A DNA stretch of 64,000 nucleotides from Todiramphus chloris collaris (lineage: Eukaryota; Chordata; Aves; Coraciiformes; Alcedinidae), in the NCBI GenBank assembly GCA_025345505.1, contig JANVCC010000021.1:26721253-26785252 (forward strand), read 5' to 3'. Shown in pieces: positions 26,455 to 37,505 of the stretch. The notes beneath the pieces were generated by a model that made no database searches, was not told the DNA's origin, and saw only the letters and a list, made by a program, of their open reading frames with translations. The translations under genes were made by a program, and so were the position numbers. Numbering within the stretch: position 1 is the stretch's first letter; every line of letters begins with the position of its first letter.

Positions 26455-26648
26455 ATCACAAAATCACAGAATCGCAGCATTACTGAGGCTGGAAAAGACC
26501 TCTGAGATCATCAAATCCAGCCTATGACCCAACACCTCCACATCAGCTAGACCATAGCACTAAGTGCCACATCCAGCCTTTCTTTAAACGCATCCAGGGA
26601 CGGTGACTCCATCACCTCCCTGGGCAGGCCGTTCCTATGTCTGAACCA
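26455..26648 (-). mobile_element. CR1 LINE 3' end fragment
   Basis: Plus-strand reading begins aaatcacagaatcgcag, the complement of the CR1 3' octamer tail. It continues 'ggctggaaaagacctctgagatcatc' and then 'caacacctccacatcagctagaccatagcactaagtgccacatccag'. The coding end follows as 'ccagggacggtgactccatcacctccctgggcag', the complement of the conserved CR1 stretch before the stop. The copy is truncated to about 190 bases. Confidence 0.93.
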
Positions 26649-29600
26649 ATGTCAAGTACCTTTTGGGACTTTTCTCAGGAAGAGCTTGGTAATCATGACC
26701 AAACGTGCTCTTGGTGAATAAAAATGCAAATATTAAACACATTAAAAATAAGTGTGTCTTCTTTACTTTATGCAGCAATATACAGTGCACAATAGATGTC
26801 CCAGAAAGGAAACCACTTTATTCTTCTAATACTGAATGCCAGAATTCAAATTCTAATCAGTTTTAGTTCTATGAGGTAGACAGACAGGCAAATGTTCCCA
26901 TTTTGCTGACTACCAAGCATCTTGAGTATGACCAGACGTTAAATTTCTACCAGACATCCCATCAAGGCCACCTGGAGGTAAGTCCTACTAATCAGATTTC
27001 ATGGGTCAAAGCAATGCCCTGAGAGGAGGAAATTCTGAGTGCAACTCTCTCACTCTTCAAGCAGGAACCAAATCACTGTGGGACATTGTCTTAATGGTAC
27101 TGACATTTCAGACTTCTTAAAAGGAACTGGCTCACATTCAGCCCTGGAAGTCTCTACTGTCAATATAGAACCCAGGGGACCGTGAGGTCTAAGAGACGCT
27201 CACAGTTTCTTTCCCTGCTCCCCTGCCTTCACATCTTATAGCAGGATTATGTCTATCCCAGACAAAACCAGTACAGGTAGTTACACCTTAATGGAAAAGT
27301 GCCCCTTGCACACACAATATTTGTCATTCAGAGATATCCTTCATCTCAAACTTCTTGCAACTTTTTCCTAGTCTCCCCTGTTCATTTGGCCTGTCTCCCT
27401 TAGCTCACCTTTCCTCATCTCTTTTTTTCTCTTTGCTTCTCAACCTTAGAGCCCACCATCAGGTCATATCACACATTCTTATCATGTCCATGCACATTTA
27501 ACCCAAACAAAAATCAGTGATCAGAAAGGAGAAGCTCTGGAGGAGAAGTGGCTGGTGTAATAGCAAAGTGTGTCTCAGTAACTGGAATAGCACAAAAGTA
27601 AACCTAAATTCATACTGTGTGGTTTACAAGTTTCTTCCCGTCTTAAGCTTTGTCTCTAATTAAATGTTGAGACTCCTGTCAAAAGTTGTGTCTTTTATAG
27701 ACGCTAGAAAGAGCTCACATACATGGCCAGATTAAGCCCCATAAAGATAACAATGCAGATATTTTTCTCAGCAGAATGGTTAGAGTCACAATTTGATCAA
27801 CAGCACTACCTTAACTTGCAAATTATTTGGGGTACAACCTGTGCAGCCTACATTGTTGAGGACCATTTAGCTAAAAAGGCCCTTGCAAACAAAAGACAGA
27901 TGATAGGGATCAAAACTAATAACAATCTTGTGACACTGGGTCTCTCACAGTTAAGGTTCAAAGGCTCTTCCACTGTGAAAATGATGTTGAATCATCTACC
28001 ATTTGCTGAACTTCCTGACAAAGCTCCTGCCTAGGGGAAAAAATCAGTTGAGGAAGACTTTGAGGTTAATTACATAAGCATTTTTAAAGTTGCTGTGCAA
28101 TAATAATTAATACATACTTAGTTCTAGCAGTAGGTTTTGCTGCAGTCCTGACTTTATACCATATATGAGGCTTTTTTTTGTCCTGTCACAATTCCTTTTT
28201 TTTTCCAGAGTTGTCTTACATACTTACTCCTTTTCAAGGAGGACTATTTTATAGTCTTCTTTTGCCACAATGTCAACATTTTTACTTCCAAGAAGTGATG
28301 ACTTACAAATGCCAAGGAAGGTGTTATGAATTTTGCACATCTCTACAGCTCATGCATAAAATCTTTCTTTAAAAAGGTCTACTCTTTATCTTTGCATTTT
28401 TTGTCTCTACACATAAAAACATGTGCACATACATGTTTTTATTCATATTCAAACATGATTTTGTGCATATGATATGTATGGCCAAACATAAGCAAATGAC
28501 TTTAATTGGTCTAGTATCCTACTTGTTATTAGTTTAATGGCTAAATCTGTTTTCATGGTAGGACTGAGAGACTAAAACTTAGTATTCAAACCACACTCTG
28601 GGAGACTGACAATGCAGAGGTAGTAAGACTGTGATGCCAGCACTGAACATAACCATCACAGTGTAATCGTGATCACCGGTATTTCCTTGGAAAAATTTTC
28701 TTACACAGTTTTACCTTCCCTTTATCTCCTTCAAATAAACAGAAGTGATTAATAAATGTATTTGCATAAGTGCTAAAGGAGTATGTTCAGAGCATCTGAT
28801 ATGTATAGAAGCTGATTATTCGCATGTCGCTATAATTCACCACATCTTTTCCTGGGATAAAAAAACATTTTCTGATATAAACAACTGACACGTAATGAAG
28901 TTAGATGATATTTAAACTTCATTATTTTGTTCTCTGAAACTTTGCCAAAAAGCAACTTCTTACTTATGCTGGACAGTTCACATCCAGCAGCCTGCAAATG
29001 TCTTCTGTACTCAGACTCCAGCAAATCTGTTTTTCTTGTGTAACAAATGTGCCCCATTCTTCTACAAACCTGAAAGTGATTTTTTAATTTTTTTTTTTAA
29101 AGTTAGTTCTTCATATTTTGTTTTAATGTGTCTTTTCAGTCTAAATTGTTAAGAAGCAGCAAAAAGGCAATGAGAATGCTCGAAGATTCCTCATGAACTA
29201 ACACAACTTTTGATACATAATGCATGCAAGCCCCAATAGTTGTTGAGTTACCAGGGCAAGGAGCATACCTGTCTTACTTCAATTAGGAGATCATCTAAAG
29301 GAAGTAACAAACAAAACAAGAGATATTTTAAGAGTTTCATGAAACCAGAAAAAAAATACTGTCTCCTAATCTGAAAACCCAAACCCATTGGCTTGACATT
29401 TTTTAGTTTCCTGAAAGAGCAAGAAAATTGTTGATTCACTTGATTTACATTAGTGTTTTGGTTTTTTTTTTTTCTTTTCTTCATTCTACTTTTGATGACC
29501 TATACATGAAGAGCTGCTGTTTCTTTTCAGATGCAAGATGTAATGACATGAAATACGATATCCTTTATTTGCTGGACTATTTTTCCTGCAATTGCAGAGA

Positions 29601-29983
29601 AAACGTATTATCAGTTTTCAGTTGGAAGAAAACTAGTTTGCTTTGAAAACTTATCAATGAAAAACGTTGGAGTATAACTAGCTTATAAAGCAAAACACTT
29701 TTGGAATTTTGAAGAAATCTGAACTATATTTTACTACATGAATGAGCCACAGAATGAGACACATGAAAGATGAGCTACAACTGGATATGACTGCAGCTGC
29801 TAAAAAGCTATTATATAGAAAACCTAGTCAATGACAGAACTTGTCTTACTGTCTGCTAATACCTGAGATAAAATAGAAAGAAAGAAATCACCCTGCTTTC
29901 CTTCTTCTGAATTAACTGAAAACATATCTAAATATCTACCTATGGAACTATTTAACAAAGTAATCTAATGTTTTTAAGACTGC

Positions 29984-30030
29984 TGTAACTCCTTTGAAGT
30001 CAATGGAGTCAAAATGGTGTAAATGAAGGT
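29984..30030. repeat. Relic of an ancient inverted-repeat module (TTGAAGTCAATGG core)
   Basis: The core TCCTTTGAAGTCAATGGAGT at 29990-30009 is close to self-complementary, and GGTGTAAATGAAGG follows at 30016-30029. This core-plus-'gtgtaaat' arrangement is one I associate with an old interspersed module in reptile and bird genomes; a related but longer example lies at 62973-63050. The family name is unknown to me. Confidence 0.4.
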
Positions 30031-30489
30031 AGGATAAGAGTACCAAGAGTTAAAACCAATATTTAGTAGAAGGATATACTACAGGCAGATGCACACTCAG
30101 AGACATTTACTTTATAAGAAGAAATAATGTTTCAGAATGCTCTTAATTCTTTACTGGCACTTGGTTCATCAGTGCACAATCAGGATCATTTAAGTAAACA
30201 GAGCAATTTCTCACTTGCTTTAAAATTGGAACCACTAATAGGTGGTATGCTCAAAAAGTATAAACAGACCGCAAGACATGCTAATCAAGGTAAGAACGGT
30301 ATGTACAAAACAAATGGAGTCTTCCTCACCTTTGGCTTGAGAAAACAAAAAGAAAGGGATTTCAGCAGCATTGTCTTTAATCCAATTTACTTTGGATTTA
30401 ATCTCCAAAACAAGGCTGGCCTGCTAATTCCCAATTATAATGGCACATGTAATCAGAGTCCTCATTAACAAAGACTGACTATATTGTCT

Positions 30490-30980
30490 ATTAGGAATGA
30501 AAATCTGAAATGCAAATTCAGCAAATCAAAACGTTAAATGAGCTCTACCCAAGATGCTTAGAGCTCCTGCCAGGGCAGCGCATGCTGGCCGACACCTGCC
30601 CTGAATTCTCCCTCCAGCTGAATGTTTCATTCTGTTCCAGTCTTTGCCTCCTAATTGACCTGCTTATGATCTCTGCTACAATTAACATATGCTTATTAGT
30701 AATGGCTGGTTAAAGATTTCAAACTGCCGCAGTTTACAAAGTCTAATAGAGATGGCACACCACAGGAAAGATGAGACCACTGTTTCCCTCATCAGCAATG
30801 TCTTAGTGGTTTGGTTTCATGTGATTCAAATGAGATAATTTTTCACATCATCTGATGTCTGCAAATCCATTCTAATTGAAACTGGAAATCTGCACACAAA
30901 GTGGCTTAAGGCTCCTGGTGCACTAAATGAAAATCAGTTAGTGAATATGATTTTTCTCCCCTTTAACCGCATGCTTAGAA
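30490..30980. promoter_or_regulatory. Candidate conserved noncoding element
   Basis: About 490 bases of complex sequence with no repeat similarity and almost no homopolymers. It includes a less AT-rich centre (30560-30640) flanked by AT-rich arms with CCTAATTGACC (30649-30659), ACAATTAACATATGC near 30680 and TTCTAATTGAAAC near 30870. Short frames in it have no domain. Regulatory function is inferred from texture only. Confidence 0.3.
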
Positions 30981-31306
30981 GCCATGGGGAAGAGGTTTGG
31001 TTTTTTTTAAAGAAGGGGCAAGGAAAGAAAGAGAGAGGGAAAAAAGCTAGTTTGAATGATAATAAAAAATAAAAAAACCTACTCATAGTATTTTTGGTCA
31101 AATTCCTTAGTCTATTTCTTAGCTGTTAATGAAGGTTTATAGGTAAATCTATGAACAGAATGATTTTTTTATATATCTGTTGCAGAAGCAAAACAGTAAC
31201 TTTGACATTACCAGAGTATTGATTGCCATTATTTTTGCTCATGCTCCTCATCCAGGAAAACATTCTTAATTAAAACAAACAAACTAATAAAAAACAAACC
31301 AGGGAG

Positions 31307-31327
31307 AAAAAAAAAAAAAAAAAAAAA
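31307..31327 (+). repeat. A21 homopolymer
   Basis: Twenty-one consecutive A between GGGAG and GAAGC. No retroposed body is recognisable upstream, so this is treated as a mononucleotide tract rather than a poly(A) tail. Confidence 0.9.
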
Positions 31328-32100
31328 GAAGCAGAAAGAAGAAAGCACTGGCACTTACATACGCAAAAGTGTGTTCTTCTGTGATGGCCACTGTAATACT
31401 CTCATTAATGTTAGGGTAATGTTACATTACCTTATATGGAAAAGATTATAATACTACTGCTGCTTTGGCAGGTCAGTCTACTTTCATTAAATTTTCCTCT
31501 CTCTTTAGTGTTTTTCATATTACTATCTCCAGCCTGCAGGAGCCAATGGGCAACAAATAGATCTCTTCCACCTGGTTTCATTCCAGCTTCATTAGCAATG
31601 CACTAATACAGCAATTATGTCTAATTCTTCTCTACGCAGTGCATTATTCTTATTTATCTAAGGTTTCTTGCTAACCATATTTATTCCTTTTAATTTTGTT
31701 CCTTGGTTTCACTTGATCAAAATGGATTCTTAACAAGAGGACTGAACATTTTGTAGATCTTCCTTTGCACTGATAGCTTTGATTATATAAGCCACTTATT
31801 CTCTTTTGAAGCCTCATACTGCCAAAATCCCAAGAGGCTGGGATGGGGACAAGAGAGTATTTGGGTCCTGTGTTTTGCTCCTATATGAACCATTTCCACT
31901 TCTTATAAGCAAATGCAGATAATTTTGGTTTTTTGTTTTGTGGAGACTTCAATCCTAGTACAAAACAAAACAAATCAATGTCAATTTTGTCTTTTTATTT
32001 TTTTTTTTTTTTGTGAATGATGTTTCTTAAAACTAATGTTTTATGTTTCTTTAAAAATCCCCTATGTTCTCAATAAAAGATTCTTGAATTCAGAATGCAG

Positions 32101-32195
32101 AATTGTGCTCTTGGTATAATCCACACATGCTTTGCAAAGGCATAACAAGACACTCACTGCTCCCAAAAGGTTACAGTTTAAGTCAGGCAAATACA
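32101..32195 (-). repeat. L2-like LINE 3' end relic
   Basis: Plus-strand sequence ATTGTGCTCTTGG, then 'gcataacaagacactcactgctcccaaaaggttacagtttaag', resembles the reverse complement of the L2 3' UTR. In L2 that region carries a 'ttagactgtaagctc...ggcagggac...ctagcaca' order. It is highly diverged, as expected for a pre-avian element. Two further pieces of the same family lie at 37195-37285 and 37440-37505. Confidence 0.5.
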
Positions 32196-34033
32196 ATAGG
32201 AAGAAAAGATTAGGTTCAAGCAAAGGAAAGGAGAACACCAGAGAGCAAATTCATGCTCAGCTGTACAGTTGAATTGTGGGCATTATGAAAGGATCTAAAG
32301 GTGTTGGAGGATAGAGTTCAATATGTAAGGAAAAAAAAAATATTGCAAGCTATAGGAAAAAGTATACATTAGAAGGCAAAAGAAAGCAACAAAGATACCT
32401 CCCTAAGGTTAGCAGTATCAGTTCTTCAGTACATGATTTATGGATATTTTTTGGAGAGAGATGTCCCCATTGACTTTTCACCTTTATTTTGAAGATGGTG
32501 AAAGCCAGATAACCTCAGATGTTTTGATGTTATTGAAGAGAACAGAATTGTAGCAACACAAATTTGATGGATTCCTTGAAAAGGAATTGGAAATTGTCCT
32601 GTGCCTCTCAGCTTCATAGCCATTATAATTGACTTTGCACTCTTTTAACAAGTTAAGATTAAAGCTACTAGGACTAAATACAGTTAGAAAATTCAGCTGC
32701 AGTGCTCCAAAAACTTTTGCTGCCCTTGTTGCATTTGGGTATTAACTTTATAGGATGTAGGCTTGATCCTGTTTACATCAGAACTAACTTTCCACTTTTC
32801 GTTCCATTTTCCCTGCAGCTAGGAGCATAATTAAAGCAAGAGTGGGATTTAATTTACTGAAAATTAGCTAAGTAAAAGTCATAACTCTCACTTCAAGTGT
32901 TCTCCAAGGCTCACTCTGTAATCAGCAGAGAGAGAGGCATAACCAGAGCGCAATACAACCTACGCCAGGATGGGTATTGAAGGTAGGTAGATAGGCTGGT
33001 GTTTTCCATCTCTACTGACTGTATAGGAAGGCTCAGTGGTAACTTTAAATTACACACTTATTTTCAAGGAGCTCCTGAAAGAGCAGGTTGTGATATCCCC
33101 TGTGGACTTCACAGTGTGTGAAAGGGGATGCAAGAGAAGAAGTCAGAATCTAGGGGTTTGAACTCAGTACTGGGTAGAAGGATTTTCCACTGCTGTTTCT
33201 CCTGCCTGGTACCACATTTCCAAAGGGATTAGTTTAGTTTCCTACATTTTCTGATATCTGAAGTGAGTGCTGTACTATCTTACAGCAAGGCTATGACATG
33301 TAGTTAAAATTAGCAATATCCTTTGATCTGATTTAACGGACTCCCTGACCGCCCAGCAGCATATTGGTACTGCCCATGCCACTTATTTTTCAGAACAAGC
33401 ACCTGGAAGTAACAATCTTACAAACTCATAGGTCAGGATTCAGGACTCGGGATTTGGGGATTCAGGGAATCAGGATTCAGTTCTTGCCTATATAACTTGG
33501 AAATAAAGGTAAAAATAAGGGGACAAAATGAGTGCTCAATCTTTTCAGTACTTGGGATTAAACCAAGTACAGAACAAAAAGGTCTTTTTATTACTCAGAA
33601 GTTCACAGATAAAAGAACTGGTAGTAGCAAAATTCTTGTTTCTTCATTCTGTTTGAGGCCAAGTTGTGTCAAAACTACTTAGACTACTCTATGACTTGGG
33701 ACACTTACTTGTACAGCTAAATCTCCATCAGGGACCACATTTGGAGGAGCATGTTACGACATATCATGTCCCTGAGTCCTCCTCCAGTTGCCATGAGAAG
33801 GACCAGGCTGCATGGCTATGTGTAGTTTAGCAGGTCCTGGTCAGGCAGCAGGAACACAGGCCACCCCAAGGAGTATGCCTGGCATCTAGGCACTGCCATG
33901 ACCACTGCCTGGTAAAGAAGTTTGATGGAGATGCCGTGATTTTTGCCTCTGGGTACATGTCACCCTTGAGAGATCCTTTCTGTCTACTCCTCAGGATTAC
34001 CAGGTCTGCTCCTTGTGAGAGAAGCGATCACAG

Positions 34034-34220
34034 TATTTTGTGGAAATAGAATAGGTTGCCCAGAGAGTGGATTCCCCCTCCCTGGAAATGTTCAAGGTCA
34101 GGTTAATGGGGGCTTTGAGCAACATGATCTAGTGGAAGTTGTCCCTGCCCATGAAAAGGGAGTTGTAACTACATGATCTTTAAAGTCCTTTCCAACCCAA
34201 ACCATTCTATGATTCTATGA
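34034..34220 (+). mobile_element. CR1 LINE 3' end fragment
   Basis: Begins near 'tggaaatagaataggttgcccagag', which encodes the CR1 WNRLPRE motif. It runs through 'ctggaaatgttcaaggtcaggtt' to the 3' end 'aagtcctttccaacccaaac' followed by cattctatgattctatgaa. About 187 bases are retained; the tail octamers are well preserved. Confidence 0.95.
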
Positions 34221-35648
34221 ATATCTAACCTGTGCTTTTAAAAAGGAGCATTTCTCTCACTGACATCTCTGGAAGAACTCTGTTCAACACAGTCAGTTGA
34301 TATGGGTCATGATATGACCCAACCTGAGGTAGGTGACAATATCTGGTTGAATAAATTCTTCCCCCAAACGCCTATTTCTCTCATTAATTCTGAAGGAAGC
34401 CTGCACAGTGGCAGATGCCAGCCCTGTAGATAGGTCAGACCAGTCCCTCAGTTGTATTCTACCAAGAAATGATGTGTTATGTATTACTTCTGTGTTTTCT
34501 TTGTATGGACAAAACTCGACCATCCGGGACTGTCTGCAATCTGAATCAGACATGACTCTCTCAGATTCAAAAGTCACAGTAATTATGACGCCTCCGTTAA
34601 ACACATAGGGTAGCTGACCTAGAGAGGACTCAAAGTGAATATAAATGTAATCATTAATTGCTAGATAGGCTTTTCCTGTAGTTACATGTTTCTTGTGTAA
34701 AAGAAATAGTATTCTAAGAAAAATATAATGCTATAGACAAAATAGAAAAAAAATCACAGGAGTCTGTTGTCTATTACAAGCTGGTTGGGACTACTCTACC
34801 TTTTAAAATAAAATAATTTATGCTTAATTATGAATGAATAAAAATATTACTGAAACTCCTGGAAAACTGTGCACACCATAAATCAATATAGACCATTATT
34901 TGCATTTAATTTTCATCCAAGCTTATTCTTTGAACGACAATTTCTCAGGTTTATTTTAAGTGTAATAAAATTAGATGCAGATTGTCACCTGAATATGAAA
35001 TAAACCAGGAGATTACACTTTTTTTCATAAAGAAAATCTTTGAAATATGCAAACAGTATCTCACAGGTATAGATACATTTGTATTGACAGTGAAAAATAG
35101 TTATACAGTTAAATTCTGACCTTCGTACATACTTTCTGCAATTTAATACACATTTAGGCACCTGACTGAAAGAAGCAGCTCCATCCTTTTTTGTTTTCTA
35201 AATAAAACAATATATGGTAAGTGTAAATGAGGTTTGATGGGGTTTTGTTTAGGAATCAGCCTGATAAAAATTTGAATAATAATTACCTATATTGGAATAT
35301 AATTTTTCACTCACACAATTATATGTAGTGTTTCATGGTAACACATGAGGCTCTTCCTGCAAATAACCCCAAAGTCTATTTTCATTCTCTGCATAATGAC
35401 AAATACTCTTCCCTGAAATCATTCAACTAGAACTCTGTAAATCTGGTTTATCATTATAACTTTGCTGCAGACCTTAACTATAATCTGAGACAATTCATTT
35501 GATAGAACATAATCTGAAGAGCTCTTGAGGACCAAAAATTTGGCATGAAACTGATGTGACTGGAAAATAGCCCATACCTCAGAAACACAGGTGCTTAATC
35601 TCTTTTAAATATAGTTGAACACACTAAAAAAAATGAAAAAAAAACCCC

Positions 35649-35690
35649 ACAAACAAACAAACAAAAAACACAAACAAATAAGCAAACAAC
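35649..35690 (+). repeat. AAAC-rich simple repeat
   Basis: Imperfect AAAC units (cacaaacaaacaaacaaaaa, then cacaaacaaataagcaaacaac) following an A-rich run. Confidence 0.8.
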
Positions 35691-37194
35691 TTCCCAGGGT
35701 TAGAGTTTTCTGGAAAACTTGTTTCTTCTTATTTATGAAGTACCTGGGCCAAATGAACACCTAAATATATTCTTCTTCTGCAGTTGCTAATGAAGTTAGC
35801 TCTTGCACATGGATTTATCTGTATATAAAAATGGAATAGTGGTGCCAGCTATCAGGGACAGATGAATGGGAACTCTGGGATTCTCTCTTACAATTCGTAG
35901 CACAAGTAGTGACAACTTCTACTTGCCTGTCCCTCCTTTGCTAATTGTGTGGGAGATTATACGTCTGATTAAATTGCTATATTCCAAGGAAATTAATTAA
36001 TAGATTTGTCGTAAATACACTCCAGACTGTAAAAAAAAAGGTTAAAATTCACTTAAATAATTGAAAATAACATGTTTTTAACTCCAGGTGGAACTTCATT
36101 TGGAATGGAGTCATATCCTAAGAAGGAAATCTGTATGTCCTTTTTTATTTCTTTAAAATGCAGTTCCTATTTGGTAGTTTATTTATGTTGTAACATACCT
36201 TACTGCTGCAAAGAGTAACCCTTCTGAACATTAATGCATAAAATTTCTTTCCAGCATGTAGAAATTTCATCAAATAGACTATCATGGTTTAACTGGCACT
36301 GTTAAAGATATACCATATCAATGCTGCATTGTGTATGTGCAAGAGGCTTACACAGTGAAAATAATTATTTAGTTGGATATACTGAATTTTCTTCTGTTCA
36401 TTCATACATATAGATATTTACATATACTTAAAAAGTCTAAAATTGTCGGGAAAAAGAGGAAGCTTTCATCTTTCAACTTTTTTTTTTTTCATTTATGCAA
36501 ATGCTGTTACAGAATGGGGAAGAAAATGGAAGTGGATGAAAGTACCATCTTCTGTTTTTCCCCTCATGTAACCTAAAACTATTTAGATGGATTTTTTTTC
36601 GCATTATTTTTTAAAGGAGAAAGAAAGGACTCGCTCCCGGGATTTGACTTTGTATGCCAAGCTCATGCCTTGAAATAGAATTTTAAAAATAGAAACTCTT
36701 GTATATATTGTAGAATAAATGGTGCTCCTTTAATAAAAGCACTTGGAATGCAAATGAATCCTGGAATGAGTGTGTGAAAATATACCCAAAATGAAAGAGA
36801 AAAGAAGAAAGCAATATAGAAGATGATTTATTTACTACCCCTCAATTCCTAATTATAATTATTTTTGCACCATGACGTTTTCTCCAGCCTTTTTGTTTCA
36901 CAGCATCATAACTAAAGTGATGAAAAGGCTATTAAATAAATATGCGATATCATCTCTTTTTTCAAGATTAGGAGTGTTAGTTTTGGAGTCTTGGTAAATT
37001 CCATTCTGCCCTACCAACACTTCTTAGTCAGCTTCAAAGAGTAAAGTGCCTTTATTAACACAATCAAAAATTATCATCTACTGATTGTTCAGAGGACTTT
37101 TCTGTCACAAAATCTACCAGCACACAGGAGTCTGATCTTATCGCTTTCAGGACTGTATTATTTCCGTTGCAGCAGCATCTCTGCATGGCAGGGA

Positions 37195-37285
37195 TAGTCA
37201 GGAACCAGAGCTCTCTTGTGCTAGGTGCTGTGCGCATTCGTGATAGAAGAAGCCTGCACCTTAGCGTGGTTACAGTCTGTGCTTG
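37195..37285 (-). repeat. L2-like LINE 3' end relic (copy 1 of an adjacent pair)
   Basis: Plus-strand 'ctcttgtgctaggtgctgtg' at 37211-37230 is followed at the expected distance by a 'gcctgcacc' and 'ggttacagtctgtgc' region. This matches the order of the reverse-complement L2 3' end: 'gtgctaggcgctgt', then 'acagtccctgccc', then 'gcttacagtcta'. Heavily diverged. Confidence 0.55.
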
Positions 37286-37439
37286 ATGTTCAGAGTGGAA
37301 TTCATCTTGCCATAACACAAGTATCAAAAATGTATTTTATGAAGTATCCTCCAGAGATGTCTGTTTCCTTTTGTGGACTGTAGAAGAAGCCTGGAGTGGT
37401 GAGCCTATATGGGTGGTCTAATGAAAAATGCAATCAAGG

Positions 37440-37505
37440 GGGACATTCTTCTGGGACTGTACAAACACAGAACAGAAAGATGGTGCTGTGCTTCAAACTC
37501 TGACA
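37440..37505 (-). repeat. L2-like LINE 3' end relic (copy 2 of an adjacent pair)
   Basis: Plus-strand 'tgggactgtacaaacacaga', then 'acagaaagatggtgctgtgcttcaaactctgac', matches the same L2-type order as 37195-37285, in the same orientation about 230 bases away. It keeps the 'gctgtacaaacacagaac' part better than the first copy. Confidence 0.55.

Larger units (their letters stand above)
26649..34033. other. Noncoding interval with ancient repeat relics and candidate conserved blocks
   Basis: No exon is supported. Recognisable pieces, listed separately: inverted-module relic 29984-30030, candidate regulatory block 30490-30980, A21 at 31307-31327, L2-like relic 32101-32195. A possible very weak MIR-like piece lies at 26870-26945 (atgaggtaga, then ttcccattttgctgac). 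Short imperfect repeats of GGATTCAG occur at 33432-33482. The less AT-rich stretch 33690-34030 next to the CR1 copy is unidentified and could be a decayed mobile element. Confidence 0.5.

Noticed and set aside
26870-26945. Second possible MIR-like piece
   Set aside because: Only 'atgaggtaga' and 'cccattttgctgac' are suggestive; too weak to list as a feature.
27723-28034. 103-codon plus-strand open frame
   Set aside because: The predicted peptide matches no family I know and there is no promoter or splice context; length is compatible with chance in 64 kb.
30127-30468. 113-codon plus-strand open frame
   Set aside because: No domain, low-complexity-driven composition and an isolated position.
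31307-31327. Poly(A) tail of a processed pseudogene
   Set aside because: The sequence upstream contains no recognisable gene or element body and no flanking target duplication.
34293-34608. Overlapping open frames on both strands
   Set aside because: Mirror-frame openness without a recognisable protein; neither strand has supporting context.
36628-36660. tRNA-like stretch (CTCGCTCCCGGGATTTGACT)
   Set aside because: Resembles the reverse complement of a T-arm, but no acceptor stem, anticodon arm or D-arm can be built around it.
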